A stretch of 64,000 nt of DNA from Reichenbachiella sp. 5M10 (lineage in GTDB: Bacteria > Bacteroidota > Bacteroidia > Cytophagales > Cyclobacteriaceae), in the NCBI RefSeq assembly GCF_002742335.1, contig NZ_MDGR01000007.1:3848501-3912500 (forward strand). The letters run 5' to 3'. The position numbers and the translations under genes are program-made. The notes below the pieces were generated by a model that saw only the letters and a list, made by a program, of their open reading frames with translations, made no database searches and was not told the origin of the DNA. Positions 54,607 to 62,621 of the stretch are shown piece by piece (within the stretch, counting starts at the first letter, position 1; each line of letters begins with the position of its first letter).

Positions 54607-56148
54607 ATGCTCAAGAAAAAAATTATCTCCCTCTCCCTGGTATTACTTAGTACGCTCTCAATTACTTCTGCTCAAGTGGCAGACGGGGCGTTTGGCTACT
54701 ACAATGACGCGTTGCTCTTCAGCAGGACATATGATGGGGGGACAGCACGGATGCAAGGAATCGGTGGAGCGCAAGTATCACTGGGTGGAGATATCAATGC
54801 TGCCTATGCCAATCCCGCTGGACTCGGCTCGATCCGTAGGTCGAGCATGGCTATGACCATGGCCTTAGACTTCAACAACACCCGATCACAGTACTTCGAC
54901 ACTACTACCGACGGCTTCAAAGCAAATTTCAATATTGCCAATTTGGGCATGGCATTTAGCATGCTCAAAGAAGCAAACGAACCCGGAGCATTTAGAGGAG
55001 GAACTTTTGCTATCACAGTTACGAGAAAAAACAATTTCCACAGCAACTATCGCTACGGTGGATACAACGACACAGAGGTTGGCAAATCCTCCATCGTCGA
55101 CTCCTATCTCGATCGTGCTTGGGGCATTCCAGAGGACGATCTTCAGGGTGACCTATTCGATGCATACAACCAATACTTGATCAACCCCTACATCGCGACA
55201 GACTCGCAAACTGGGCAAGATTTCACTGCCTATGACAAATTCATTGGTGACTTTCCTTTCCAAGAAGAAAATGTGCTAACACGCGGTGCCCAGTACGAGT
55301 GGGATTTCTCTGGAGGAGCCAATATCAACGACATCTTCTTTTTTGGCGCAGGTCTGGGCATCAGCACCATCAACTACTATACAGAGAGCACCTATACAGA
55401 GAGTGACTTCCTATACAACGGCCAGCCCGATCATGTTATCGATTTCTACAGTACCCGCAACACCCTACGAGTCAACGGTACAGGGATCAGCGGCAAATTC
55501 GGAATAATCGCTAGGCCAGCACCCTTTGTAAGGTTAGGCGCCACGGTCAACACTCCGACCTATTATGGCATGCGCGAAAAATCCTCGGAGGATTTTTGGA
55601 CCGTGTACAACGAACTTATAGACAATCCAGATTATGAATACTACGACGAGTACCTCTCCAATTCCCGGTATAGCCTCGTCACTCCTTGGAAATTCACCAC
55701 TGGAGCCTCCATCTTCATTGGAAAACGTGGGTTTTTATCTGCTGATGTAGACTTCATCAACTATGCAGAGTCCACACTACAATCCAATGATTTTGAAGTA
55801 GACGCGGACAATACTTCCATTCAAAACCTCTATACCAATACCATCAACTTTAGAATAGGAGGAGAATTTCGCATCAACCAATTTATGCTCCGAGGGGGCT
55901 ATGGAATAGATGGAGATCCTTATATAGACAGTAGTATTGACAACAGCATACAGAGGATATCAGGAGGGATAGGTTACAAAAATGAAGCCTTCTTCATCGA
56001 CTTGTCCGTGGTTCATACGCACTACGATTCACAACGGAGCCCCTACACGATATATAGTTTCGACGACCCTACGGACAACATCAGTCCTGTTGCAACCATA
56101 TCCAACAACAACCTCAATGTAGCTCTCACTGCCGGCTTTTCTTTCTAA
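54607..56148 (+). CDS. OMPP1/FadL-family outer-membrane channel
   Basis: This 513-residue outer-membrane protein has a signal peptide (1-21, ending SITSAQ). The mature N-terminus shows RTYDGGTARMQGIGGAQVSL and DINAAYANPAGLGSIRRSS, the FadL/TodX/OMPP1 pattern of Bacteroidota, often mislabelled hemin receptor. The rest is a long series of amphipathic strands ending NNNLNVALTAGFSF with a terminal Phe. It should pass hydrophobic compounds across the outer membrane; the ligand is unknown. It is 54 bp downstream of the low-complexity secreted protein and converges on aroK with a 10-bp gap. Confidence 0.9.
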   Translation: MLKKKIISLSLVLLSTLSITSAQVADGAFGYYNDALLFSRTYDGGTARMQGIGGAQVSLGGDINAAYANPAGLGSIRRSSMAMTMALDFNNTRSQYFDTTTDGFKANFNIANLGMAFSMLKEANEPGAFRGGTFAITVTRKNNFHSNYRYGGYNDTEVGKSSIVDSYLDRAWGIPEDDLQGDLFDAYNQYLINPYIATDSQTGQDFTAYDKFIGDFPFQEENVLTRGAQYEWDFSGGANINDIFFFGAGLGISTINYYTESTYTESDFLYNGQPDHVIDFYSTRNTLRVNGTGISGKFGIIARPAPFVRLGATVNTPTYYGMREKSSEDFWTVYNELIDNPDYEYYDEYLSNSRYSLVTPWKFTTGASIFIGKRGFLSADVDFINYAESTLQSNDFEVDADNTSIQNLYTNTINFRIGGEFRINQFMLRGGYGIDGDPYIDSSIDNSIQRISGGIGYKNEAFFIDLSVVHTHYDSQRSPYTIYSFDDPTDNISPVATISNNNLNVALTAGFSF

Positions 56149-56158
56149 GAGAAACCTA

Positions 56159-56668
56159 TCACAATGTCTCCAAGTACGCGACCACCTCGTCCATGTTAGA
56201 ATCAGTGGTAAACTTAGCTTGCTGATAAAAAGGCAAGCGATGGTTGTATAGCTTAGTCATATCCGCAATTACCGTTTGATCTGGCATATCATTGACCAAA
56301 GGCCTCGTCGCTTTGTCTTTGAGTACGCGCTTGATAATGATCTCGAGTGGTGTATCCAAAAATATGGTGCAGCCAGCTTCATTCATGAGTTCCAGGTTGG
56401 AATTGAAGCAAGGTGCTCCCCCCCCCGTAGCAATCAAGGCAGGTTCGTTGAGTTGGGTAATCATCCCTAGGGCATAGGTCTCAAACATACGAAACTGATC
56501 CTCTCCTGCATCCGCAAAAATCTCAGGAATCGTCAAACCAGACATCTTTTCAATCTGTTCATCTAGATCAAAAAACTGTCTTCCTAGCTGGTCCGCCAGT
56601 TTTCTTCCAAAGGTGCTTTTGCCCGAGCCGGGCATACCTATTAAGTATATTTTCTTAGGGTAAGCCAA
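56159..56668 (-). CDS. aroK: Shikimate kinase
   Basis: This 169-residue shikimate kinase has P-loop GMPGSGKST at residues 11-19, the substrate Asp in FFDLDEQIEKM, Arg60 in EDQFRMFE, the GGG substrate motif (82-84) and the lid Arg in DKATRPLV. It starts at TTG 56668: an in-frame stop lies two codons upstream and the first Met is within the P-loop, so no other choice exists. Three bases separate it from the ABC exporter stop, so it is read from the truA/ABC transcript. A run of nine G encodes the GGG motif. Confidence 0.94.
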   Translation of the reverse strand: MAYPKKIYLIGMPGSGKSTFGRKLADQLGRQFFDLDEQIEKMSGLTIPEIFADAGEDQFRMFETYALGMITQLNEPALIATGGGAPCFNSNLELMNEAGCTIFLDTPLEIIIKRVLKDKATRPLVNDMPDQTVIADMTKLYNHRLPFYQQAKFTTDSNMDEVVAYLETL

Positions 56669-56671
56669 TAG

Positions 56672-58441
56672 TTATTCACTTAATACCACTTCCTTGTATT
56701 GCATTTTGTGAAGCTGCGAATAATAACTGTCTTTCGCAAGTAATTCGTCGTGAGTTCCACTCTCCATGATCCGTCCGTGATCGAGGACGATGATTTTATC
56801 CGCATGCTGGATGGTCGATAGCCTATGCGCAATCACAATAGAGGTTCTCCCCTTCATCATCTTATCAATAGCCTTCTGTATAAGTTCCTCTGTCTCTGTG
56901 TCTACACTGGAAGTAGCTTCATCAAGGACGATGATTTTGGGATCATAAACCATAGCTCTCACAAAGGAGATCAATTGCCTCTGCCCCACCGACAGTGTGG
57001 CTCCTCGTTCCATCACATTGTATTCAAACCCTCCCGGTAGCTTGCTAATGAATTCACGAGCCCCTACTAGATCTGCTGCTTCTATGATTCTTTGGAGAGG
57101 AATATCCGGATTGCCCAACGAAATGTTTGCCTTGATCGTATCAGAAAACAGAAACACGTCCTGCAATACTACCCCTATATGTTGGCGCAAGGACTCCAAA
57201 TCATACTCCTGTAGATCCACACCATCAATGCTTATTGCTCCCTTGTTGATGTCATAAAACCGACTGAGCAAATTGATCACCGACGACTTGCCAGCACCCG
57301 TAGCTCCTACCAGCGCGATAGTTTCTCCAGGTTTAACCTCAAAGCTGATATCCTTCAAGACATAATTTTCGTCGTTGTACGCAAACCACACCTTATCAAA
57401 AATCACTCCTCCTTCAAAATTTTCAGGAACATATGACCCCTCGTTGGGGATGTGCTCCGTACTATCTAGCAGTGTCATGATTCGATTGGAACTCACAATC
57501 CCCATCTGCAGGGTATTGAACTTATCTGCAATCATCCGAATCGGTCTAAAAAACATCATGATATACATGATAAAAGCAATCAACTCGCCAGGTTCGAAGA
57601 CACTGTCGATCATCTGTATAGCACCATACCAGACGACCAAACCGATCCCTACCGCTTGGATCACCTCTGCTACTGGAAAATAAATCGAGTAATACAAAAC
57701 TGATTTGATATTGGCCCGACGATGCTCTCGGTTGATTTCTTTGAATTTCCTCAATTCTTCTTCCTCACTATTGAAGATTTGTACGATGTTCATTCCGGTG
57801 ATATGCTCTTGCACAAAGGAATTGAGATTGGCCACTGCAGCTCTCACATTATTGAAGGAGACTTTGATTTTTTCTTTGAAAATATAGGTCGCAAAAATCA
57901 ATATCGGCAACATTGACAAACTCACAAGAGTGAGCCTCCAATTGGTGTAAAACATGAAACCGAGAATGAATACTAGCTGTAGCAAATCACCAATCATCAT
58001 GGCTATCCCTTGACTAAATACATCCGCCAAGGTTTCTATATCCGACACGTTTCGAGTGACCAATCTACCAATCGGAGTATTGTCAAAAAACTTGAGTTTG
58101 AGTCGCTGAACATGCGCATATAAAGTCGTCCGAATGTCACGAATAATGTGCTGGCCTAGCCAACTCGACAGGTAAGTATGAAAATACTGCACGATCGCCT
58201 GTACCACCAACAAACCAATCAACAGCACAATCATCTCCACCAAACCATCAAAGTCGCCTTGAGCAACATCCGTATCGATGGCGACCTGTATCAAATAGGG
58301 TCTAATCGGCACAAGGATTGCCAGAGCAACAGTCAAAAATATCAACACATTAAACGACAGCATGTAGGGTTTGGCAAAGGCAAACAGCCGCTTGAGCACC
58401 TTAAAATCTACAATGTTTCCACTTGCCTTTTCTTTCTTCAA
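56672..58441 (-). CDS. ABC exporter, fused permease/ATPase
   Basis: This 589-residue half-transporter has six membrane helices (about 25-325). The ATPase domain has Walker A GATGAGKSS, signature LSVGQRQL (a variant of LSGGQ) and Walker B VLDEATSSVD. It belongs to the multidrug/lipid exporter group (MsbA/YheI-like). The start is TTG 58441: the truA stop TAA (58457-58459) is in frame upstream with no ATG between. It lies 15 bp after truA and 3 bp before aroK, so the three form one operon. Confidence 0.92.
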   Translation of the reverse strand: MKKEKASGNIVDFKVLKRLFAFAKPYMLSFNVLIFLTVALAILVPIRPYLIQVAIDTDVAQGDFDGLVEMIVLLIGLLVVQAIVQYFHTYLSSWLGQHIIRDIRTTLYAHVQRLKLKFFDNTPIGRLVTRNVSDIETLADVFSQGIAMMIGDLLQLVFILGFMFYTNWRLTLVSLSMLPILIFATYIFKEKIKVSFNNVRAAVANLNSFVQEHITGMNIVQIFNSEEEELRKFKEINREHRRANIKSVLYYSIYFPVAEVIQAVGIGLVVWYGAIQMIDSVFEPGELIAFIMYIMMFFRPIRMIADKFNTLQMGIVSSNRIMTLLDSTEHIPNEGSYVPENFEGGVIFDKVWFAYNDENYVLKDISFEVKPGETIALVGATGAGKSSVINLLSRFYDINKGAISIDGVDLQEYDLESLRQHIGVVLQDVFLFSDTIKANISLGNPDIPLQRIIEAADLVGAREFISKLPGGFEYNVMERGATLSVGQRQLISFVRAMVYDPKIIVLDEATSSVDTETEELIQKAIDKMMKGRTSIVIAHRLSTIQHADKIIVLDHGRIMESGTHDELLAKDSYYSQLHKMQYKEVVLSE

Positions 58442-58456
58442 AACAGAATATTGAAT

Positions 58457-59200
58457 TTAAATGTACACGTCTTTAGGATAGATGATATCCTTGAGATACA
58501 AGCCACAAGCCGGCACACTACGCCCAGCTCGGGTACGATCTCTACTTTCTAATATCGCGGCAAAAGTATCCAAATTAATCTTTCCCTCACCCACCAAAAG
58601 CATCGTACCCACCATCGCACGAATCATCCCTCGCAAAAATCTATTCGCACTAACGTGAAAATGGAATTCATCGTTGTACTCTTCCCATTTTGCATCAAAT
58701 ATTTCACACTGAAAAGTCTTGACCTCTGTCTGTACTTTGCTCAAACTCTCAAAATCCATCCATTGCTTTACTATTTCACAACTCGCATTCATCGCCTCTA
58801 AATCAACTGGAAATGAATACTGGTAGGAGCGTTTTTCCAAAAACGGGTTTTTGCGCTGATGCATCCGATAAAGGTACGATCGAGACACCGCTGCAAAACG
58901 TGCGCTCGCATCATCCTGTACCCTCCGGATCTCGTTGGCCGAGATATCCCAAGGCAGGAGGCGATTGAGTTTGTAACAAAGGTTCTGTACCTGTACTTCT
59001 GCAGGCAAATCGAAGTGCACTACTTGATTGAGTGCATGGACACCTGTATCTGTCCGCCCACTTCCTATCGTAGAAATCTCTTGACGCAATATCGTAGACA
59101 AGGCATCATTGAGCACCTGTTGCACAGTTGCCGCATTGTTTTGGACCTGCCAGCCGTGGTAAGCCGTGCCATCATATGAGATTTCTAAAAAATAACGCAT
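58457..59200 (-). CDS. truA: tRNA pseudouridine(38-40) synthase
   Basis: This 247-residue TruA isomerises uridines 38-40 in the anticodon arm of tRNAs. It shows YDGTAYHGWQVQ at the start, the catalytic Asp in GSGRTDTGVHALNQ, and FLRGMIRAMVGTMLLVGEG in the C-terminal half. ATG 59200 is preferred to the adjacent TTG 59203. It lies directly after kbl (3-bp gap) and before the ABC exporter. Confidence 0.96.
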   Translation of the reverse strand: MRYFLEISYDGTAYHGWQVQNNAATVQQVLNDALSTILRQEISTIGSGRTDTGVHALNQVVHFDLPAEVQVQNLCYKLNRLLPWDISANEIRRVQDDASARFAAVSRSYLYRMHQRKNPFLEKRSYQYSFPVDLEAMNASCEIVKQWMDFESLSKVQTEVKTFQCEIFDAKWEEYNDEFHFHVSANRFLRGMIRAMVGTMLLVGEGKINLDTFAAILESRDRTRAGRSVPACGLYLKDIIYPKDVYI

Positions 59201-59203
59201 CAA

Positions 59204-60394
59204 TTATTGAATCACTCCGAGTTCTTTGCCAATTTTCGTAAAGGCCGCTATGGCTTGATCCAAATGCGACTGTTCATGCACAGCAGAGAGCTGTACCCTG
59301 ATTCGGGCTTGCCCCTGTGGGACGACAGGATAATAAAACCCAATCACATAGATGCCTTCGTCGAGCAATTTGGCCGCAAACTCCTGCGATAGCACTGCAT
59401 CGTAGAGCATGATAGGTACGATCGCCGAATCTCCTGGTTTGATATCAAAACCCGCCTCTACCATTCCTTTGCGAAAATAGGCCGTGTTACTCTCCAGTTT
59501 GTCACGCAACTCAGTCGTCTCACTGAGCATATCGATCACAGCGATAGATGCCCCGACTATAGAAGGCGCCAACGTATTCGAAAAAAGATACGGACGAGAC
59601 TTCTGTCTCAACATCTCAATGACTTCTTTGGGTCCTGAAGTAAAACCTCCAGAAGCCCCGCCCAGTGCCTTACCCAACGTCCCGGTGATGATATCTACAC
59701 GTCCCATGACGTCTCTGTACTCATGTACACCACGACCTGTCTTGCCCATAAACCCTGTCGAATGACATTCGTCGGACATGACCATCGCATCATACTGCTC
59801 CGCCAGTTCACAGATTTTGTCCAATTGCGCTACGGTACCGTCCATAGAGAACACCCCGTCGGTCACGATGATTTTGCACTTGGCATCCTGTGCTGCTATC
59901 AATTGCTTTTCTAGATCAACCATATCATTGTGCAGATATCTAAACCGCTGCGCCTTACACAGACGCACACCGTCGATGATCGAAGCATGATTGAGTGCGT
60001 CAGAAATGATCGCATCCTCTGGCCCAAGCAAAGGCTCAAAAACCCCTCCATTGGCATCAAACGCAGCAGCATAGAGAATGGTGTCTTCCATGCCTAAAAA
60101 TGCAGATATCTTCTGTTCCAGTTCTTTGTGAATATCCTGTGTCCCACATATAAAACGCACTGAAGACATCCCAAACCCATGACTATCGATCGTAGCTTTG
60201 GCAGCCTCGATCACCTGTGGGTGAGAGGACAGTCCAAGGTAGTTGTTCGCACAAAAATTAATCACTGCTTTGCCCTCAGAGGTCTGGATATCTGCTCCTT
60301 GAGGGGTCGTAATGATTCTTTCCTTTTTGAAAAGCCCTTGCTCTTCGAGCTCACTGAGTGCGACAGTGAGCTTGCTCTTTAATGCTTTGTACAT
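59204..60394 (-). CDS. kbl: Glycine C-acetyltransferase (2-amino-3-ketobutyrate CoA ligase)
   Basis: This 396-residue PLP-dependent alpha-oxoamine synthase fits Kbl closely. It shows [30 protein letters not shown] and [16 protein letters not shown], with the PLP Lys242 in [15 protein letters not shown]. Kbl cleaves 2-amino-3-ketobutyrate with CoA to glycine and acetyl-CoA, the second step of threonine breakdown. ATG 60394 is used, one base after the stop of the 82-aa gene. The divergent gene at 60756 encodes threonine dehydrogenase, which makes its substrate. Confidence 0.95.
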   Translation of the reverse strand: MYKALKSKLTVALSELEEQGLFKKERIITTPQGADIQTSEGKAVINFCANNYLGLSSHPQVIEAAKATIDSHGFGMSSVRFICGTQDIHKELEQKISAFLGMEDTILYAAAFDANGGVFEPLLGPEDAIISDALNHASIIDGVRLCKAQRFRYLHNDMVDLEKQLIAAQDAKCKIIVTDGVFSMDGTVAQLDKICELAEQYDAMVMSDECHSTGFMGKTGRGVHEYRDVMGRVDIITGTLGKALGGASGGFTSGPKEVIEMLRQKSRPYLFSNTLAPSIVGASIAVIDMLSETTELRDKLESNTAYFRKGMVEAGFDIKPGDSAIVPIMLYDAVLSQEFAAKLLDEGIYVIGFYYPVVPQGQARIRVQLSAVHEQSHLDQAIAAFTKIGKELGVIQ

Positions 60395-60395
60395 A

Positions 60396-60644
60396 TCATT
60401 TTTGGATTTTGGGTTTGAAAATCTTTCTAGGAGATATAGGAGGAGATACACTTGGCTCTTGAGCCAAATATTTTCGTCTCAACGGATTGATTAAAAACAA
60501 CTTTTGCTGAGTAAAACTATCGGGATGCATCTGCTCAAAATCAGACGCTAATGCCTCATAGAGCGACTGCTCTGCCAATTTAAATTTTGCCGAATCAATT
60601 TTTTTCGAAATTAAATACGACTCAAAGCTTTGATGATTTTCCAT
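60396..60644 (-). CDS. Small conserved protein upstream of kbl
   Basis: This 82-residue basic protein starts at ATG 60644 ([20 protein letters not shown]) and has the conserved-looking stretch [20 protein letters not shown] near residues 40-59. It ends with a Pro/Lys-rich tail ([15 protein letters not shown]). It resembles a small uncharacterised Bacteroidota protein. Its stop lies one base before the kbl ATG, so it is cotranscribed with kbl. Function is unknown. Confidence 0.75.
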   Translation of the reverse strand: MENHQSFESYLISKKIDSAKFKLAEQSLYEALASDFEQMHPDSFTQQKLFLINPLRRKYLAQEPSVSPPISPRKIFKPKIQK

Positions 60645-60708
60645 ATCCGTAGACAAACAAATTGAGTTAGTGGGCAATTTATGGCTTTTGACGACCAAAA
60701 TCGCAGTT

Positions 60709-60735
60709 TTTGAAATGGAAATCTTCCTACCTTTG
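60709..60735 (+). promoter_or_regulatory. Candidate promoter of tdh
   Basis: TACCTTTG at 60728-60735 matches TAnnTTTG. TTTG at 60709-60712 is 15 bp upstream, slightly short spacing. The ATG is at 60756. Confidence 0.55.
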
Positions 60736-60755
60736 GCTCACAACATTGAACCCTT

Positions 60756-61685
60756 ATGAACAACATATTAGTGATCGGTGCATGCGGTCAATTGGGCGCA
60801 GAGCTCACCCTCCGTTTGCGTGAGCTGTACGGTGATGATCGTGTCATCGCTACAGACAAAAAAGAACCCTTAGAGGCTCTTCAAAACGGGCCATTCGAAG
60901 TGCTGGACGTCATGGACATGAGCCGTGTCAAAGAAGTCCTCCACAAGTACAAAATCACAGAAGTCTACCATCTGGTAGCACTGCTGTCTGCCACAGCTGA
61001 AGCCAGTCCACGCTTCGCTTGGGAACTTAACATGAACAGCCTTGTCAACATCCTCGACTTGGCAAAAGAGGGGCATTTCAAAAGATTATACTGGCCGAGC
61101 TCCATCGCAGTCTTCGGACCGAGCACTCCCAAACTCAACACGCCCCAAGAGACTTTCATGGATCCCAACTCGATCTATGGCATCAGTAAGCTAGCCGGAG
61201 AACGCTGGTGTGAATACTACCATGAGAAGCATGATGTCGACGTGCGAAGCATCCGCTATCCAGGTCTGATAGGCTACAAATCTCTACCTGGCGGTGGCAC
61301 CACGGATTATGCTGTAGACATCTACCACAAAGCCAAGGCTGGGCTGGACTTTGAATGTTTTCTCAAAGAAGACACTCGTCTACCCATGATGTATATGGAT
61401 GATGCTGTTCGTGCCACCATAGAGCTCATGGATGCACCTGCAAATCGCATATCCGTCAGATCTAGCTACAACCTCTCTGGCATGAGTTTCACGCCAAGTG
61501 AAATCTACGAAGAGATCAAAAAACACTATCCATCCTTCCAAATAAGCTATCGTCCAGACGAACGGCAGCATATCGCCGCATCCTGGCCACAAAGCATCGA
61601 TGACTCTGTGGCCCGTGCCGAATGGGGCTGGGAACCAGCGTACGACCTTCAGCGCATGACTGAAGTGATTTTGGCCAACCTCTAA
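60756..61685 (+). CDS. tdh: L-threonine dehydrogenase (SDR type)
   Basis: This 309-residue NAD-dependent epimerase-like enzyme has the Rossmann motif GACGQLGAE (8-16). The catalytic Ser/Tyr/Lys site includes WPSSIAVFG and YGISKLAGE (Tyr141, Lys145). YPGLIGYKSLPGGGTTDYAV is typical of SDR-type threonine dehydrogenase, distinct from the zinc MDR enzyme of E. coli. It oxidises threonine to 2-amino-3-ketobutyrate. The divergent neighbour kbl completes the pathway, a strong context match. Confidence 0.93.
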   Translation: MNNILVIGACGQLGAELTLRLRELYGDDRVIATDKKEPLEALQNGPFEVLDVMDMSRVKEVLHKYKITEVYHLVALLSATAEASPRFAWELNMNSLVNILDLAKEGHFKRLYWPSSIAVFGPSTPKLNTPQETFMDPNSIYGISKLAGERWCEYYHEKHDVDVRSIRYPGLIGYKSLPGGGTTDYAVDIYHKAKAGLDFECFLKEDTRLPMMYMDDAVRATIELMDAPANRISVRSSYNLSGMSFTPSEIYEEIKKHYPSFQISYRPDERQHIAASWPQSIDDSVARAEWGWEPAYDLQRMTEVILANL

Positions 61686-61788
61686 TCCAACGATAGATGG
61701 TGCCCATGCTGGTAACACAAGCCTAGGCATGAAGCTGACCTGCGGATGATAATTTCTCGCTTAGCTAGTAATTATTGTCCGCATTAAA

Positions 61789-61796
61789 TACATTTG
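61789..61796 (+). promoter_or_regulatory. Candidate -7 box before the enoyl-CoA hydratase
   Basis: TACATTTG matches TAnnTTTG and ends 21 bp before ATG 61818. The nearest upstream TTG (61775-61777) is too close for a normal -33 element. Confidence 0.42.
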
Positions 61797-61817
61797 GCCA
61801 AGCCTTTAATCAAAATA

Positions 61818-62603
61818 ATGGAGGAACTTAAAAACCTACACATCGAAAAACGAGACGAGATTCTAATCGTCACTATCCAAAGAGAACCAGCACTCAACGC
61901 CCTCAATCGCGAGACATTGGATGAACTGGACACGGTGTTTTCAGAGATTGACGATGACCCATCTATCAAAGGAGTCATCCTCACTGGTGCAGGCGAAAAA
62001 GCCTTCGTAGCGGGCGCAGACATCAAAGAGTTTTCTCAAGTCAATGAAGTCAATGGACGCAGTATGGCCGAAAGAGGCCAAGAATTGTTTGAAAAAATCG
62101 AACGCCTCTCCAAACCCGTGATCGCTGCAGTCAATGGTTTCGCCCTTGGTGGGGGGTGTGAGTTGGCGATGGCTTGCCACATCAGGATAGCGGTCAAAAC
62201 TGCCAAATTCGGTCAGCCCGAAATCAATCTGGGTATTATCCCAGGCTATGGCGGCACACAGCGTATGACTCGTCTGGTAGGAAAAGGAAAAGCCATCGAA
62301 CTCCTCCTCACCGCAGACATGATCGACGCAGAAGAAGCCTACCGACTCCGGTTGGTCAACTATGTCTGTGAGTCCAAAGACAGCATGATGGACAAGGCTC
62401 TAGAAATCCTCAACAAAATCAAAGAAAAGGCCCCCATCGCAGTGGGCCTCATCATCGACAGCATCAATGCCGTACATACAAGTGGAGAAAACGGCTACCA
62501 AACAGAAGCCAATGCGTTCAGCAAATGCTGTGGCACCCAAGATTTCAAAGAAGGCACACAAGCTTTCTTAGAGAAAAGGAAGCCCAATTTCATTGGCGAA
62601 TAA
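61818..62603 (+). CDS. Enoyl-CoA hydratase (crotonase family)
   Basis: This 261-residue crotonase hydrates 2-enoyl-CoA. Oxyanion-hole motifs are AGADIKEF and FALGGGCELAMAC. The catalytic Glu pair is in GGGCEL and GQPEINLGIIPGYGG. ATG 61818 is preferred over a TTG eight codons upstream that lies within a TACATTTG promoter-like box (61789-61796). It resembles short-chain enoyl-CoA hydratases of butanoate or beta-oxidation pathways; the exact substrate is not determined. The flippase gene follows after 18 bp. Confidence 0.93.
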   Translation: MEELKNLHIEKRDEILIVTIQREPALNALNRETLDELDTVFSEIDDDPSIKGVILTGAGEKAFVAGADIKEFSQVNEVNGRSMAERGQELFEKIERLSKPVIAAVNGFALGGGCELAMACHIRIAVKTAKFGQPEINLGIIPGYGGTQRMTRLVGKGKAIELLLTADMIDAEEAYRLRLVNYVCESKDSMMDKALEILNKIKEKAPIAVGLIIDSINAVHTSGENGYQTEANAFSKCCGTQDFKEGTQAFLEKRKPNFIGE

Positions 62604-62621
62604 TCTAAATCACAAACTAAC

